Shown here piece by piece: positions 10,128 to 21,016 of a DNA stretch of 48,829 bases (within the stretch, counting starts at the first letter, position 1; each line of letters begins with the position of its first letter). Position numbers and translations under genes: made by a program. This DNA comes from an uncultured Rhizobiaceae bacterium. GTDB lineage: Bacteria; Pseudomonadota; Alphaproteobacteria; Rhizobiales; Rhizobiaceae. The notes below the pieces were generated by a model. It saw only the letters and a program-made list of their open reading frames with translations. It was not told where the DNA came from and made no database searches. Location: positions 1-48,829 of the forward strand of contig CAMYMG010000088.1 in assembly GCA_947259295.1 (NCBI GenBank), written 5' to 3'.

Positions 10128-10133
10128 TCCGGG

Positions 10134-10523
10134 CTAGGCGCGGATCGCCTCGATGTGATCACGGAAGAAGGCTGCTGCACCGTCTTCGTCGATGTCGCCT
10201 GCAGCAATCCCCATCACGAAGATGAACAGCGTGCCGTCATCCACGGTCAGTCGAAACCCGTTAACAATCAAGAATGCGCCCGCCGCGACGATTGCGGTTC
10301 GTTTGTTCCCATCCACAAAGGCATGATTGCGCGCCAGCCCAAAAACATAGGCAGCGGCTAGCTCCGCGATTGTGGGTTGCCCATAAGCAGCTTTGTTTGG
10401 GGGCCGGGCGATTGCCGATTCGAGCGCGTTTTCGTCACGCAGGCCGGCCGCGCCGCCGTGTCTACGCAACTGCTCCGCATGCATGGCCTCAACGGAGCGG
10501 CGCGACAGAAATTCCCAGATCAT
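10134..10523 (-). CDS. doc: Doc-family toxin (Fic fold)
   Basis: A 129-aa toxin of the death-on-curing family. The active-site motif is H67-AFV-D71-GNKR75, matching Doc HxFx[D/N][A/G]NKR. Doc phosphorylates elongation factor Tu and blocks translation. The N-terminus MIWEFLSRRSVEAMHAEQL fits the family and the length is typical (about 125-135 aa). The start overlaps the antitoxin stop as ATGA (10520-10523), the usual order with antitoxin first. The toxin gene looks intact. It could be chromosomal baggage, because it sits between housekeeping genes without other mobile DNA. Confidence 0.9.
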   Translation of the reverse strand: MIWEFLSRRSVEAMHAEQLRRHGGAAGLRDENALESAIARPPNKAAYGQPTIAELAAAYVFGLARNHAFVDGNKRTAIVAAGAFLIVNGFRLTVDDGTLFIFVMGIAAGDIDEDGAAAFFRDHIEAIRA

Positions 10524-10741
10524 TCCGCGAGTTTCTGAAGCGCCACCTTGTACTTGTCCATTACCTCCCGCGCGGCCTCCATCTGACGCTCGAACGCCGC
10601 GTCGACGGGTTCAAGCGCAAGGCCTTTGCCAGTTTCGACGACTTCGAGCTTGTCACCTGCCTTCAGATTGAGCCGCTCCAACGCCTCCTTTGGCAGGATG
10701 ACTCCCTCAGAATTGCCGATCTTGCGGATGGTCGTGTTCAT
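10520..10741 (-). CDS. AbrB/MazE-fold antitoxin of the Doc module
   Basis: A 73-aa protein beginning MNTTIRKIGNSEGVILPKE, a swapped-hairpin AbrB/SpoVT/MazE DNA-binding domain (residues 1-45). A helical C-terminal tail ending in VMDKYKVALQKLAE would bind and neutralise Doc. I chose the ATG at 10741 because the AbrB domain starts there; a longer frame to 10762 has an ATG without a better ribosome-binding site. It is likely to autoregulate from the promoter just upstream. Doc is classically paired with Phd; an AbrB-fold partner is less usual. The ATGA overlap with doc makes the pairing secure. Confidence 0.86.
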   Translation of the reverse strand: MNTTIRKIGNSEGVILPKEALERLNLKAGDKLEVVETGKGLALEPVDAAFERQMEAAREVMDKYKVALQKLAE

Positions 10742-10767
10742 CGTCCAAAATTCCCATTGCAACAGCC

Positions 10768-10796
10768 ATTATAACATCTGGCCGACGCGGTTACAA
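10768..10796 (-). promoter_or_regulatory. Sigma70 promoter of the toxin-antitoxin operon
   Basis: On the minus strand, TTGTAA (10796-10791) and a consensus TATAAT (10773-10768) are separated by exactly 17 nt. The expected transcript would start near 10761, about 20 nt before the antitoxin ATG. The whole 75-bp gap between the antitoxin and mutB is AT-rich relative to its neighbours. Boxes are seen directly; activity is inferred. Confidence 0.65.
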
Positions 10797-10816
10797 CACC
10801 AATTAGAACGACGGCC

Positions 10817-12936
<2,120 letters not shown>

Positions 12937-12940
<4 letters not shown>

Positions 12941-14379
12941 GCCGCGTCTCCGAGTGCCTCGTCGATCCGCTGCGCGACCAGTCTCTCGCAGAAAACCGCG
13001 CCCTCGGTCGTCACCGGACGCTGCCCGGCCTTGAGCGTCTTGACGGGCCGCTCGGCTGCAGGCGGGTAGAGCGTCGTGCCGACTATCTGCCGCTCGCCGC
13101 TGCGGTAGAGCTTCGCGCGGGCCTCACCCGCCTCGCGCACCCGGCGCTGGATGTGGCCGTCGGCGAGGCTCCTCAGGATGCCGCCCTCCGTCTCGATGGC
13201 CTGGAATTCCTTCCATGCGGCGGCGCAGAGGGAATCGGTCAGCGCCTCGACGCTGCCCGACCCGGATGCCGGGTCGGCGACGAAGTCGAGATGGCTCTCG
13301 CCGGCCATTAGCAGCTGCGCATTGCGGGCGATGCGACGCGCGGAACCCTCCGGCAGGCCGTGCGCAATGGTGTGCGGCATTACCGAGATGGTGTCGGCGC
13401 CGCCGACCGCGGCGGCGAAGCCGGCGATGGTGGAGCGCAGGATGTTGGTCTCCGGGTCGCCGATCGTCATCATCCGGTAGGAGGTTTCGGCGTGGATGGT
13501 CGTCAGGCTGGGCTCGACGGAGCAGGCCTCGAGCACCCGGGCCCACAGCTTGCGCAGCGCGCGGATCTTGGCCATCGACAGGAACTGGTCCTGGTCGACG
13601 CTGAGGGCAAAGCCGAGATGCGGCGGCGCGTGGACGAGCGCCTGGCGGGCATCCTCGAAGAGCCTGAGATGCGCAACGGCCGCGGCGACCATCGCGCCGA
13701 GCTCCTGGGCCTCGGTGGCGCCGGCATTGTGATAGACGCGGCCGTCCGCCTCGAGCAGCACGCCCGGGATGCCAACGGCAAAGAAATGCGCCAGCGATTG
13801 CGGCATCGAGGCCTGCAGCGCCTCGATGGACATGGCGAGCCGGCCGGTGCCGGCAAAGATCGCCGCCGGGTCGATGCCGAAGGACAGGCTGAGTTTCGAG
13901 GGATCGGCGCCGCGGCGGCCGAGCAACGCGACCAGCCAGTCCGCCATGGCGCGGCTCGCCGGATTGACGTCGAGGCGCAGATGCGTGCGGTTGAGCTGGA
14001 TGCCGTCGAGCACGGTCTCCAGCGCTTCAGGGGTCGCCGGCAATCCGTATCCGAAGGCATTGGGTGCGCCCTCGAAGACAAGCGCGAGGCCCGTGGCGCC
14101 CTGGTCGAGATCCTCGCGGGCCTGGGCGTTGGCGCGTGCCGGATCGGGATCGTCCACGCGCTGGACGACGACCCACGGCAGATCGGGCCGGCGGCGCGGC
14201 AGCAGTTGGGCATCCGTGTCGCGCGGCATCAAGGGCTCGATGGCGATGCCGTCATCGGTGTGCGAAACGAGGTCCGCCGCCGTCTGGCCTCCCCCCTTCG
14301 CACCCTCCAGGAGCGCAAGCCATTTTTCACGGGTGGCGACCGGAAATTCGAAACCGTCAAACGCGTTCTGTCTACTCAT
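12937..14379 (-). CDS. mutA: Methylmalonyl-CoA mutase, small subunit lacking the B12 domain
   Basis: A 480-aa protein resembling only the TIM-barrel half of the mutase (for example [18 protein letters not shown] and [19 protein letters not shown]). No DGHDRG-type cobalamin motif is present and the protein ends soon after the barrel, whereas actinobacterial MutA chains are about 600 aa or more. It is probably the non-catalytic partner in an alpha-beta mutase. The ATG at 14379 follows AAGGAAG. A longer open frame continues to 15564 but runs antisense through the HerA-like gene and is not coding. mutA and mutB form an operon divergent from the HerA-like gene. Confidence 0.9.
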
Positions 14380-14577
14380 CCGCTTCCTTGCAATAGCCCG
14401 CCGCTGGCAGCCCCGGGACACTAAGGTGGCCCGTGCAATGCCGCAATCCGAAATGCCGTTCCGCCGCCATCCGGCGGCGGCGAAGGGTGCTTTTTCATTG
14501 TGACGCCGGGATAGCGCAACTATAGGTTCGGTGAGGGGTGCGCCATCCGATCGCACCGGACGACGGAGACCGCGCAC

Positions 14578-16140
14578 ATGGCCGACGAAACCAGCATCTT
14601 CCTTGGCGCCAGCCGCAAGCCGGACGATTCCTACCAGAAGCCCGAGGAACTGCTGCTGAAATACGCCAACCGGCACGGCCTCGTCACCGGCGCGACCGGC
14701 ACCGGCAAGACCGTCACGCTGCAGATTCTCGCCGAAGGTTTTTCCAACCAGGGTGTTCCTGTCTTCTGCGCCGACGTGAAGGGCGATCTCTCCGGCATCG
14801 CGGCGATGGGCGAGGCCAAGGATTTCCTGGCCGCGCGCGCCGAGACGATCAAGCTCGATCCGTACGAATTCCAGGAGTTTCCGGTCATCTTCTGGGACCT
14901 CTTCGGCGAGCAGGGCCACCCGATCCGCGCCACCGTCTCGGAGATGGGGCCGCTGCTGCTGTCGCGGCTGATGAACCTGTCGGAAGCGCAGGAGGGCATC
15001 ATCAACATCGCCTTCCGCATCGCCGACGAGGAGGGTCTGCTGCTGCTCGACCTCAAGGACCTGCAGTCGCTGCTCGCCAACATAGCCGGCCGTGCCGACG
15101 AGATCGGCGCCAAATACGGCAATGTCAGCAAGGCGTCGGTCGGCGCCATCCAGCGCTCGCTGCTCATTCTCGAACAGCAGGGGGCGACGCATTTCTTCGG
15201 CGAGCCGGCGCTCAAGATCGCCGACATCATGCGCACGACGCGCGATGGCCGCGGCGCCATTAACGTGCTGGCGGCCGACAAGCTGATGATGAACCCGCGC
15301 CTCTACGCGACGTTCCTGCTCTGGCTGCTCTCGGAGCTGTTCGAGGAACTGCCCGAGATCGGCGATCCGGACAAGCCGAGGCTGGTGTTCTTCTTCGACG
15401 AGGCCCATCTCCTGTTCGACGAAGCGCCCAAAATCCTGGTCGACAGGGTCGAGCAGGTGGTGCGGCTGATTCGGTCGAAGGGGGTCGGCGTCTATTTCGT
15501 CACCCAGAACCCCCTCGATGTGCCCGATACCGTTCTGGCTCAGCTCGGCAACCGCATCCAGCATGCGCTAAGGGCCTATACGCCGCGCGAGCAGAAGGCG
15601 GTGAAGACCGCGGCGGAGACCTTCCGCCCGAATCCGGATTTCGACGCCATGCAGGCGATAACCCAGCTCGGTGTCGGCGAGGCGCTGGTCTCGCCTCTCC
15701 AGGCCAAGGGCGTGCCCGCAGTGGTGCAGCGCACGCTGATCCGCCCGCCGGCTTCCCGCATGGGACCGCTGACACCCGAAGAACGCCGCAAGCTTATCAA
15801 CACCAGTCCGGTTGCGGGCCTTTATGACGAGACGATCGACCGCGAATCGGCCTTCGAGATGCTGGAAAAGCGGGCTGCCGACGCGCTGAAGGCCGAGGAG
15901 GAGACGCGGGAGCGCGAGGCAGAGCAGGAAGAGGAGGGCCGCTCGCGCTGGACCATTCCGGGTTTCGGCGACGACGACGACCGCGAACGTTCGTCGTCGA
16001 GGTCGCGCCGGACGCCGCGCCGCTCGAACCGCCAGACGGTGACGGAGGCGGCAATCAAGTCAGTGGTCCGCTCGGTCGGGTCTTCGGTCGGCCGCGCTAT
16101 TGTCCGCGGAATACTCGGAAGCCTCAAGAAGGGATTCTGA
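14578..16140 (+). CDS. HerA-like (YjgR/DUF853) ATPase
   Basis: A 520-aa P-loop ATPase of the HerA/FtsK superfamily. Walker A is GATGTGKT at residues 38-45; Walker B with the DEAH-like sequence is [12 protein letters not shown] around residue 270-280. A glutamine/arginine-finger region follows ([29 protein letters not shown]). The C-terminus is highly charged and low-complexity ([18 protein letters not shown]), ending in a short hydrophobic/basic helix. The family is widespread in proteobacteria, but its cellular substrate (DNA or protein translocation) is not settled. It stands alone, divergent from mutA. Confidence 0.87.
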   Translation: MADETSIFLGASRKPDDSYQKPEELLLKYANRHGLVTGATGTGKTVTLQILAEGFSNQGVPVFCADVKGDLSGIAAMGEAKDFLAARAETIKLDPYEFQEFPVIFWDLFGEQGHPIRATVSEMGPLLLSRLMNLSEAQEGIINIAFRIADEEGLLLLDLKDLQSLLANIAGRADEIGAKYGNVSKASVGAIQRSLLILEQQGATHFFGEPALKIADIMRTTRDGRGAINVLAADKLMMNPRLYATFLLWLLSELFEELPEIGDPDKPRLVFFFDEAHLLFDEAPKILVDRVEQVVRLIRSKGVGVYFVTQNPLDVPDTVLAQLGNRIQHALRAYTPREQKAVKTAAETFRPNPDFDAMQAITQLGVGEALVSPLQAKGVPAVVQRTLIRPPASRMGPLTPEERRKLINTSPVAGLYDETIDRESAFEMLEKRAADALKAEEETREREAEQEEEGRSRWTIPGFGDDDDRERSSSRSRRTPRRSNRQTVTEAAIKSVVRSVGSSVGRAIVRGILGSLKKGF

Positions 16141-16155
16141 CCCTTCCCGAGGCTT
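16119..16155. terminator. Hairpin between convergent genes, possible bidirectional terminator
   Basis: AAGCCTC (16119-16125) pairs with GAGGCTT (16149-16155), and AAGGG (16129-16133) with CCCTT (16141-16145) around a 7-nt loop, with a 3x3 internal loop. It overlaps the HerA-like stop codon and lies between convergent genes. The T-run is short, so termination is only plausible. Confidence 0.35.
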
Positions 16156-16170
16156 TGAGGGTTGGTGGGC

Positions 16171-16893
16171 TTACGAGACGGCGAAGCCTGAACCGACCAC
16201 GATCGGCGCCTTGCCCGGCACCCGGTCGTAAAGGTCTATGATGTCCTGATTCATCAGACGGACACAGCCCGACGAAACCGACTTGCCGATGGAGTTCCAT
16301 TCCGGCGATCCGTGCAGGCGATAGAGCGTGTCTTCGCCGTTCTGGAAAATATAGAGCGCACGGGCGCCGAGAGGATTGTCGAGACCAGGCTGCATGCCGC
16401 CATTCTCGGCGCTGTACTTGGCAAGCTGCGGCTCGCGCGCAATCATTTCCGCGGGGGGCGTCCAGGTCGGCCACTTCTTCTTCCACTGGACATTGGCGCG
16501 GCCTGACCACTCGAATCCGGCGCGTCCGAGGCCGACGCCGTAGCGCATCGCCTGGCCGTTGCCCATCACCAGATAGAGGAAATGCGCCGAGGTATCGACG
16601 ACGATCGTTCCGGGACGCTCGCCGGTCGGATCGGGAACCATCTGCCGCAGGAAGCGGCTGTCGATCTTCTGGATCGGCACAGCCGGTATCTCGTAGCCCT
16701 CGTCGTAGACCGGACCATACATCGTGGCATAGCTGCCAAATGACGAATCGACGTCCTGAGGTGGTTCAGCGGCGTAATTGTAGCCGACATTCGTGCCGAC
16801 GGTCGAACAGGCCGACAGGGCAATCGAAGCGGCACCGGTGGCAGCGAGCCCGAGAAGCCGTCGCCTGGAGAGATGGAAAATGGGTTCTGACAT
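16171..16893 (-). CDS. L,D-transpeptidase (YkuD family) lipoprotein
   Basis: A 240-aa exported enzyme. The signal combines a twin-arginine-like SRRRLLGLA and a lipobox LSAC (Cys29), so it is probably lipid-anchored in the periplasm. The YkuD domain ends with His194 in HGSPEWNSIGKSVSSGC and catalytic Cys210, matching HXX(14-17)S(S/H)GC(I/V)R. It would form 3-3 peptidoglycan cross-links or attach outer-membrane proteins to peptidoglycan, both important in Rhizobiales with polar growth. The length is typical of the short rhizobial paralogues. The gene is monocistronic. Confidence 0.92.
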   Translation of the reverse strand: MSEPIFHLSRRRLLGLAATGAASIALSACSTVGTNVGYNYAAEPPQDVDSSFGSYATMYGPVYDEGYEIPAVPIQKIDSRFLRQMVPDPTGERPGTIVVDTSAHFLYLVMGNGQAMRYGVGLGRAGFEWSGRANVQWKKKWPTWTPPAEMIAREPQLAKYSAENGGMQPGLDNPLGARALYIFQNGEDTLYRLHGSPEWNSIGKSVSSGCVRLMNQDIIDLYDRVPGKAPIVVGSGFAVS

Positions 16894-17061
16894 GATTTCT
16901 TTTTCTGGTTCTCGATTCGCGGAGATCCGCCATGACGACTACTGTCTCCTCCCCATAAGTAGTGAGGCCGATAGGTGGTTCCAAATCGGGCCTCAGGGTG
17001 GGCAAAGAAAGGCGAAGCTGTGACGGGGGAAGTCTGTTGCATTTGCGCAACGGCCCTGCGG

Positions 17062-17724
17062 TCAGTCGGCGGTGAGCAGGCCATCCAGGGAAGGAAGGAT
17101 CAGTGAAGGCTGCTGATCGACGTATTCGTTGGGCTGCTCCGCGCGATTTATCCACACCGTGCGAAATCCGAATTTCGTTGCCCCGGCGACATCCCAGCGA
17201 TTGGACGACTGGAAGGAGACCGCGTCCGGATAGAGCTTCCAGGCGGCAATGACCATATCGTAGGTCGCGGGGTCTGTCTTGAACCGTCCGATGCTGTCGA
17301 CCGAGAAGACCTCGTCGAGGATGTGGTCGAGAGCGGCAGACTTGACGGCCGATTCCAGCATTGCCGGGGAACCGTTCGACAGGATCGCGAGGCGCGCGCC
17401 GCCCGCCTTCAGCGCCTTCAGGACAGCCGGGACCTCAGGGTAGCAGTCGAGCTCCCAATAGGCCTCGAGCAATTCGGCCCGCAAGGCCTTGTCGGCGGAG
17501 GGGACCTTGGCCAGGGCGAAATCGAGCGCCTGCTCGGTCAGTTGCCAGAAGTCCAGATAAGATCCCATCAGCGTACGAACCCACGAATATTCCAGCTGCT
17601 TGGCACGCCAGATTTCCGAGAGCAGGGGGCCGTCCGGGCCTATCTTGCTGGCGTGCCGGCGCACCGCGGCGTGAACGTCGAACAGCGTTCCATAGGCATC
17701 GAAGACATAGGCGGCGTGTCGCAT
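17062..17724 (-). CDS. Haloacid dehalogenase, type II
   Basis: A 220-aa HAD-superfamily hydrolase resembling (S)-2-haloacid dehalogenases. The nucleophile Asp9 lies in VFDAYGTLFDV; motif II is LAILSNGSP; the lysine motif is in GRFKTDPATYD; motif III is SSNRWDVAGATKFGF, a sequence distinctive of type II dehalogenases. These enzymes remove halide from short 2-haloalkanoates with inversion. A natural substrate in this organism is not implied by the neighbours. The ATG at 17724 gives the family start. It is divergent from the aminotransferase gene. Confidence 0.9.
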   Translation of the reverse strand: MRHAAYVFDAYGTLFDVHAAVRRHASKIGPDGPLLSEIWRAKQLEYSWVRTLMGSYLDFWQLTEQALDFALAKVPSADKALRAELLEAYWELDCYPEVPAVLKALKAGGARLAILSNGSPAMLESAVKSAALDHILDEVFSVDSIGRFKTDPATYDMVIAAWKLYPDAVSFQSSNRWDVAGATKFGFRTVWINRAEQPNEYVDQQPSLILPSLDGLLTAD

Positions 17725-17877
17725 GGGCTTTTCCGTTTACTGCAAGGTTTTAGGCTCGGCTCGTCGCCGTCAAGCCCGGGTGTCTGGCATGACGAAATAG
17801 GCCTCATGCCCGGTTGACGCGAGGCAATAAAATATCGTCCATAGCCACCGCATGACAACAAAAGCGGATTTTGTCCA

Positions 17878-18756
17878 ATGACCCTGGCCACCCCGGCGCA
17901 GTCAGCCACCTGGACCTATGTCGATGGCGACTGGCACGAAGGCAACGTGGCGATACTCGGGCCGCGCAGCCACGCCATGTGGCTCGGCACCAGCGTCTTC
18001 GATGGCGCCCGCTGGTTTGAGGGCGTCGCACCGGACCTCGATCTGCACGCCCAGCGCGTCAATGCGTCAGCGATATCCCTCGGCCTGAAGCCGACGATGG
18101 AAGCCGACGAGATCGTCGCGCTGACCATGGACGGGCTGAAGAAATTTGACGGCAAGACTGCCGTTTACATCCGGCCAATGTATTGGGCCGAGCACGGCGG
18201 CTATATGGGCGTTCCGGCCGATCCCGCATCGACGCGTTTCTGCCTGTGCCTCTATGAATCGCCGATGATTTCGCCGGACGGCTTCTCCGTTACCGTTTCA
18301 CCGTTCCGTCGCCCCACCATCGAGACCATGCCGACCAACGCCAAGGCCGGCTGCCTCTATCCTAACAACGGACGTGCCATACTCGAGGCCAAGATGCGGG
18401 GCTTCGACAATGCGCTGGTGCTCGACATGCTAGGCAATGTCGCCGAGACCGGCTCGTCGAACATCTTCATGGTCAAGGACGGCCACGTCTTCACGCCGGC
18501 CGCGAACGGGACGTTCCTGTCCGGCATCACGCGCGCCCGGTCGATGGCCCTGCTCGCCGACTACGGCTTCCGCACGACGGAAAAGACGCTGACGGTCAGG
18601 GATTTTCTCGAAGCCGACGAGATCTTCTCGACCGGCAATCATTCCAAGGTCGTGCCGGTGACGCGCATCGAGGACCGCGACCTCCAGCCCGGACCCGTCG
18701 CCAGGAAGACGCGCGAGCTCTACTGGGAGTGGGCGCATTCGACAGCCGTCGGGTGA
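17878..18756 (+). CDS. Branched-chain aminotransferase-like (class IV) enzyme
   Basis: A 292-aa fold-type IV PLP aminotransferase. The PLP lysine is Lys156 in NAKAGCLYPNN and the conserved glutamate is Glu190 in GNVAETGSSNIFMV. The family interconverts branched-chain amino acids and 2-oxo acids. The absence of the long N-terminal region of eukaryotic forms and the overall length fit bacterial IlvE; a D-amino acid transaminase or 4-amino-4-deoxychorismate lyase is less likely. It is transcribed alone, about 110 nt upstream of the superoxide dismutase gene. Confidence 0.9.
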   Translation: MTLATPAQSATWTYVDGDWHEGNVAILGPRSHAMWLGTSVFDGARWFEGVAPDLDLHAQRVNASAISLGLKPTMEADEIVALTMDGLKKFDGKTAVYIRPMYWAEHGGYMGVPADPASTRFCLCLYESPMISPDGFSVTVSPFRRPTIETMPTNAKAGCLYPNNGRAILEAKMRGFDNALVLDMLGNVAETGSSNIFMVKDGHVFTPAANGTFLSGITRARSMALLADYGFRTTEKTLTVRDFLEADEIFSTGNHSKVVPVTRIEDRDLQPGPVARKTRELYWEWAHSTAVG

Positions 18757-18865
18757 GCCGCTAGAAAAGGAACACAAGCCGTCCGCAGGAGTTGCCTTCG
18801 GGCGGCCACCGCACCATTTCCGGTGAGCCTACGGCACCGGTATTTGCCACAGAAGGAGTATGACC

Positions 18866-19462
18866 ATGGCTTTCGAACTGCCCTCATTGCCCTATGACTA
18901 CGAAGCACTTCAGCCCTACATGTCCAAGGAGACGCTGGAGTATCACCACGACAAGCACCACAAGGCCTATGTCGACAACGGCAACAAGCTGGCCGCCGAA
19001 GCCGGCATGGACGGCCTGTCGGTCGAAGAAGTCGTGAAGCAGTCCTTCGGCAAGAATGCCGGCCTCTTCAACAACGCTGCCCAGCATTACAACCACATCC
19101 ATTTCTGGAAGTGGATGAAGAAGGGCGGCGGCGGCAACAAGCTGCCCGGCAAGCTGCAGACGGCGATCGACAGCGACCTCGGCGGCTACGACAAGTTCAA
19201 GGCCGATTTCATTGCCGCCGGCACGACGCAATTCGGCTCCGGCTGGGCCTGGCTGTCGGTCAAGAACGGCAAGCTGGAAATCTCCAAGACCCCGAACGGC
19301 GAAAATCCGCTCGTGCATGGCGGTTCGCCGATCCTCGGCGTCGATGTCTGGGAGCATTCCTATTACATCGACTACCGAAACGCCCGGCCCAAATATCTCG
19401 AGGCGTTCGTCGACAGCCTCATCAACTGGGACTATGTGCTCGAAATGTACGAGAAGGCCTGA
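18866..19462 (+). CDS. sodB: Superoxide dismutase, Fe/Mn family (iron-type signature)
   Basis: A 198-aa cytoplasmic enzyme that dismutes superoxide. The metal ligands are seen as a His in LEYHHDKHH, a His in YNHIHFWKW, and an Asp and His in DVWEHSYYIDY. The sequence NNAAQHYNH has the Gln of iron-type enzymes (NAAQ), though cambialistic use cannot be excluded. I chose the second ATG (18866) because AAGGAG at 18853-18858 is 7 nt upstream of it but only 1 nt from the ATG at 18860. A strong terminator follows, so the gene is monocistronic. Confidence 0.96.
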   Translation: MAFELPSLPYDYEALQPYMSKETLEYHHDKHHKAYVDNGNKLAAEAGMDGLSVEEVVKQSFGKNAGLFNNAAQHYNHIHFWKWMKKGGGGNKLPGKLQTAIDSDLGGYDKFKADFIAAGTTQFGSGWAWLSVKNGKLEISKTPNGENPLVHGGSPILGVDVWEHSYYIDYRNARPKYLEAFVDSLINWDYVLEMYEKA

Positions 19463-19472
19463 GGCCACTTTG

Positions 19473-19498
19473 AAAAGCCCGCGCAAGCGGGCTTTTTT
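19473..19498 (+). terminator. Rho-independent terminator of the superoxide dismutase gene
   Basis: A perfect 10-bp stem AAAAGCCCGC / GCGGGCTTTT closes on a GCAA tetraloop (19483-19486) and runs into a tract of six T's (19493-19498). It lies 10 nt after the stop codon. Confidence 0.93.
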
Positions 19499-19609
19499 AT
19501 TGGCATTGTCATCACGGAAGCGTGACCGTACGCCGGGGAAGTTTTGACAGCACAGGCCGTATGCCTCCTGTAGCATCAAGTCTCGAACAGTCTGGAGAGG
19601 TAGGTTTTC

Positions 19610-20050
19610 ATGAAAAATATTTTGCTCGCCGCGTGCAGTCTGGCAATCGCCACGTCGGCAGCGTTCGCCGACCCGATCGCCGACCGCCAGGCCCTGATGA
19701 AGGCCAACGGGAAGGCGCTCGGCAGCATCGCGCCTATCGTAAAGGGCGAGAAGGATTTCGACGCCGCGCTGGTGATGGATGCTCTCACCAAGCTTGCCGA
19801 GGACGCCCAGAAGATGGACCCTGCGGTGCTGTGGCCAGCCGGCAGCGATACGGGCGGCGACACGACCTCCGCACCTGCCATCTGGGACGATCCGGCAGCC
19901 TTCCAGGCAGCCATCGACAAGTTCCAGGCTGACACGGCAGCAGCCGTGGCCGCTGCGCCTGCCGACGTCGAGGCGCTGAAGGTGCAGTTCGGCGCAATCG
20001 CCTCGAACTGTGGCAGTTGCCACGAGAAGTTCCGCATCAAGAAGGGCTGA
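19610..20050 (+). CDS. Periplasmic cytochrome c' / c556
   Basis: A 146-aa protein with a cleavable signal peptide (cut likely after AFA at about residue 20). A single C-terminal haem-binding motif C134-GSC-H138 is followed by EKFRIKKG, the typical end of the cytochrome c'/c556 four-helix-bundle family. A Met at residue 30 could be the sixth ligand as in c556; cytochromes c' lack one. Proposed roles are electron transfer or NO binding. It is followed by a dihaem cytochrome 10 nt downstream, so they form an operon. Confidence 0.9.
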   Translation: MKNILLAACSLAIATSAAFADPIADRQALMKANGKALGSIAPIVKGEKDFDAALVMDALTKLAEDAQKMDPAVLWPAGSDTGGDTTSAPAIWDDPAAFQAAIDKFQADTAAAVAAAPADVEALKVQFGAIASNCGSCHEKFRIKKG

Positions 20051-20060
20051 TATCGGCCCT

Positions 20061-21011
20061 ATGGCTATCGGGACAAAGCTCGCCGTTGCCGCGCTGCTGG
20101 TTTGCGGCGCGGGCGCGGCGGCGTTCTGGGTCCTGTCGGCGCCTACCGAACTCGATGCGGCAACCATCGCAGGGCTCGATCCGGGTGACACGGCGCGAGG
20201 CGAGCGCATTTTCTGGGCCGGCGGCTGCGTGTCATGCCACTCCCGACCCAAGGCCGAAGGTGAGGCGAGGCGGGAACTCGCCGGCGGACAGGAATTGACG
20301 ACCCCATTCGGCGTGTTCGTTCCACCGAACATCTCGCCGGATCGGACCGACGGGATCGGCGCCTGGTCGGTCGAGGAGTTTGCCAACGCCATGATGCGCG
20401 GCGTCTCACCTAAAGGCGAACATCTCTATCCGGCGTTTCCCTACACATCCTATGCGAGGATGAAGCCGCAGGACGTTGCCGACCTCTACGTCTACATGAT
20501 GACGCTGCCTGCCGTTTCCGGGACTGCGCCGGGCAACAGGCTGTCGTTTCCGTTCAACATCCGCCGCGGCATCGGCCTGTGGAAGCGGCTCTACCTCAGT
20601 GACGAGCCGGTGATCGCCTTGTCGTCGGGCGCGCCGGACCAATTGCTGTTGGGCCGCTACCTGGTCGAAGGCCCCGGGCACTGCGGCGAATGCCACACCC
20701 CGCGCGACCTAGCAGGCGGCACGGAAAAGCAGATGTGGCTGGCCGGTGCCACCGCGGCCGAAGGCGATGGCATCGTTCCCAACATCACGCCGGGCGAGGG
20801 CGGCATCGGCGACTGGTCTGCCGAAGACATCGCCTACTATCTGGAGACCGGTTTTACGCCGGACTTCGATTCGGTTGGCGGCACGATGGTGGACGTGCAG
20901 AGAAACATGGCACGGCTTCGACCCGAGGACCGGCAGGCAATTGCCGCCTATCTGAAGGCCGTGCCGCCGCATCCGAACGGATATCCCGCGCGCCAACCGA
21001 ACGCCGACTAG
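20061..21011 (+). CDS. Membrane-anchored dihaem cytochrome c
   Basis: A 316-aa protein with an N-terminal membrane anchor or signal (residues 7-25) and two cytochrome c domains, with haem motifs C56-VSC-H60 and C208-GEC-H212. It resembles the cytochrome subunits of membrane-bound alcohol/gluconate dehydrogenases and the dihaem partners of small cytochromes. No dehydrogenase is adjacent, so it probably passes electrons between cytochrome c' and the respiratory chain; this is inferred. I chose the ATG at 20061, 10 nt after the upstream stop, because it gives a proper signal peptide; the open frame begins earlier at 20010. Confidence 0.88.
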   Translation: MAIGTKLAVAALLVCGAGAAAFWVLSAPTELDAATIAGLDPGDTARGERIFWAGGCVSCHSRPKAEGEARRELAGGQELTTPFGVFVPPNISPDRTDGIGAWSVEEFANAMMRGVSPKGEHLYPAFPYTSYARMKPQDVADLYVYMMTLPAVSGTAPGNRLSFPFNIRRGIGLWKRLYLSDEPVIALSSGAPDQLLLGRYLVEGPGHCGECHTPRDLAGGTEKQMWLAGATAAEGDGIVPNITPGEGGIGDWSAEDIAYYLETGFTPDFDSVGGTMVDVQRNMARLRPEDRQAIAAYLKAVPPHPNGYPARQPNAD

Positions 21012-21016
21012 CCTGC

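Noticed and set aside
17148..17156. A perfect DnaA box (TTATCCACA).
   Set aside because: It lies inside the haloacid dehalogenase gene and on the other strand encodes the conserved V-W-I-N residues; a single site within coding sequence is best explained by codon use.
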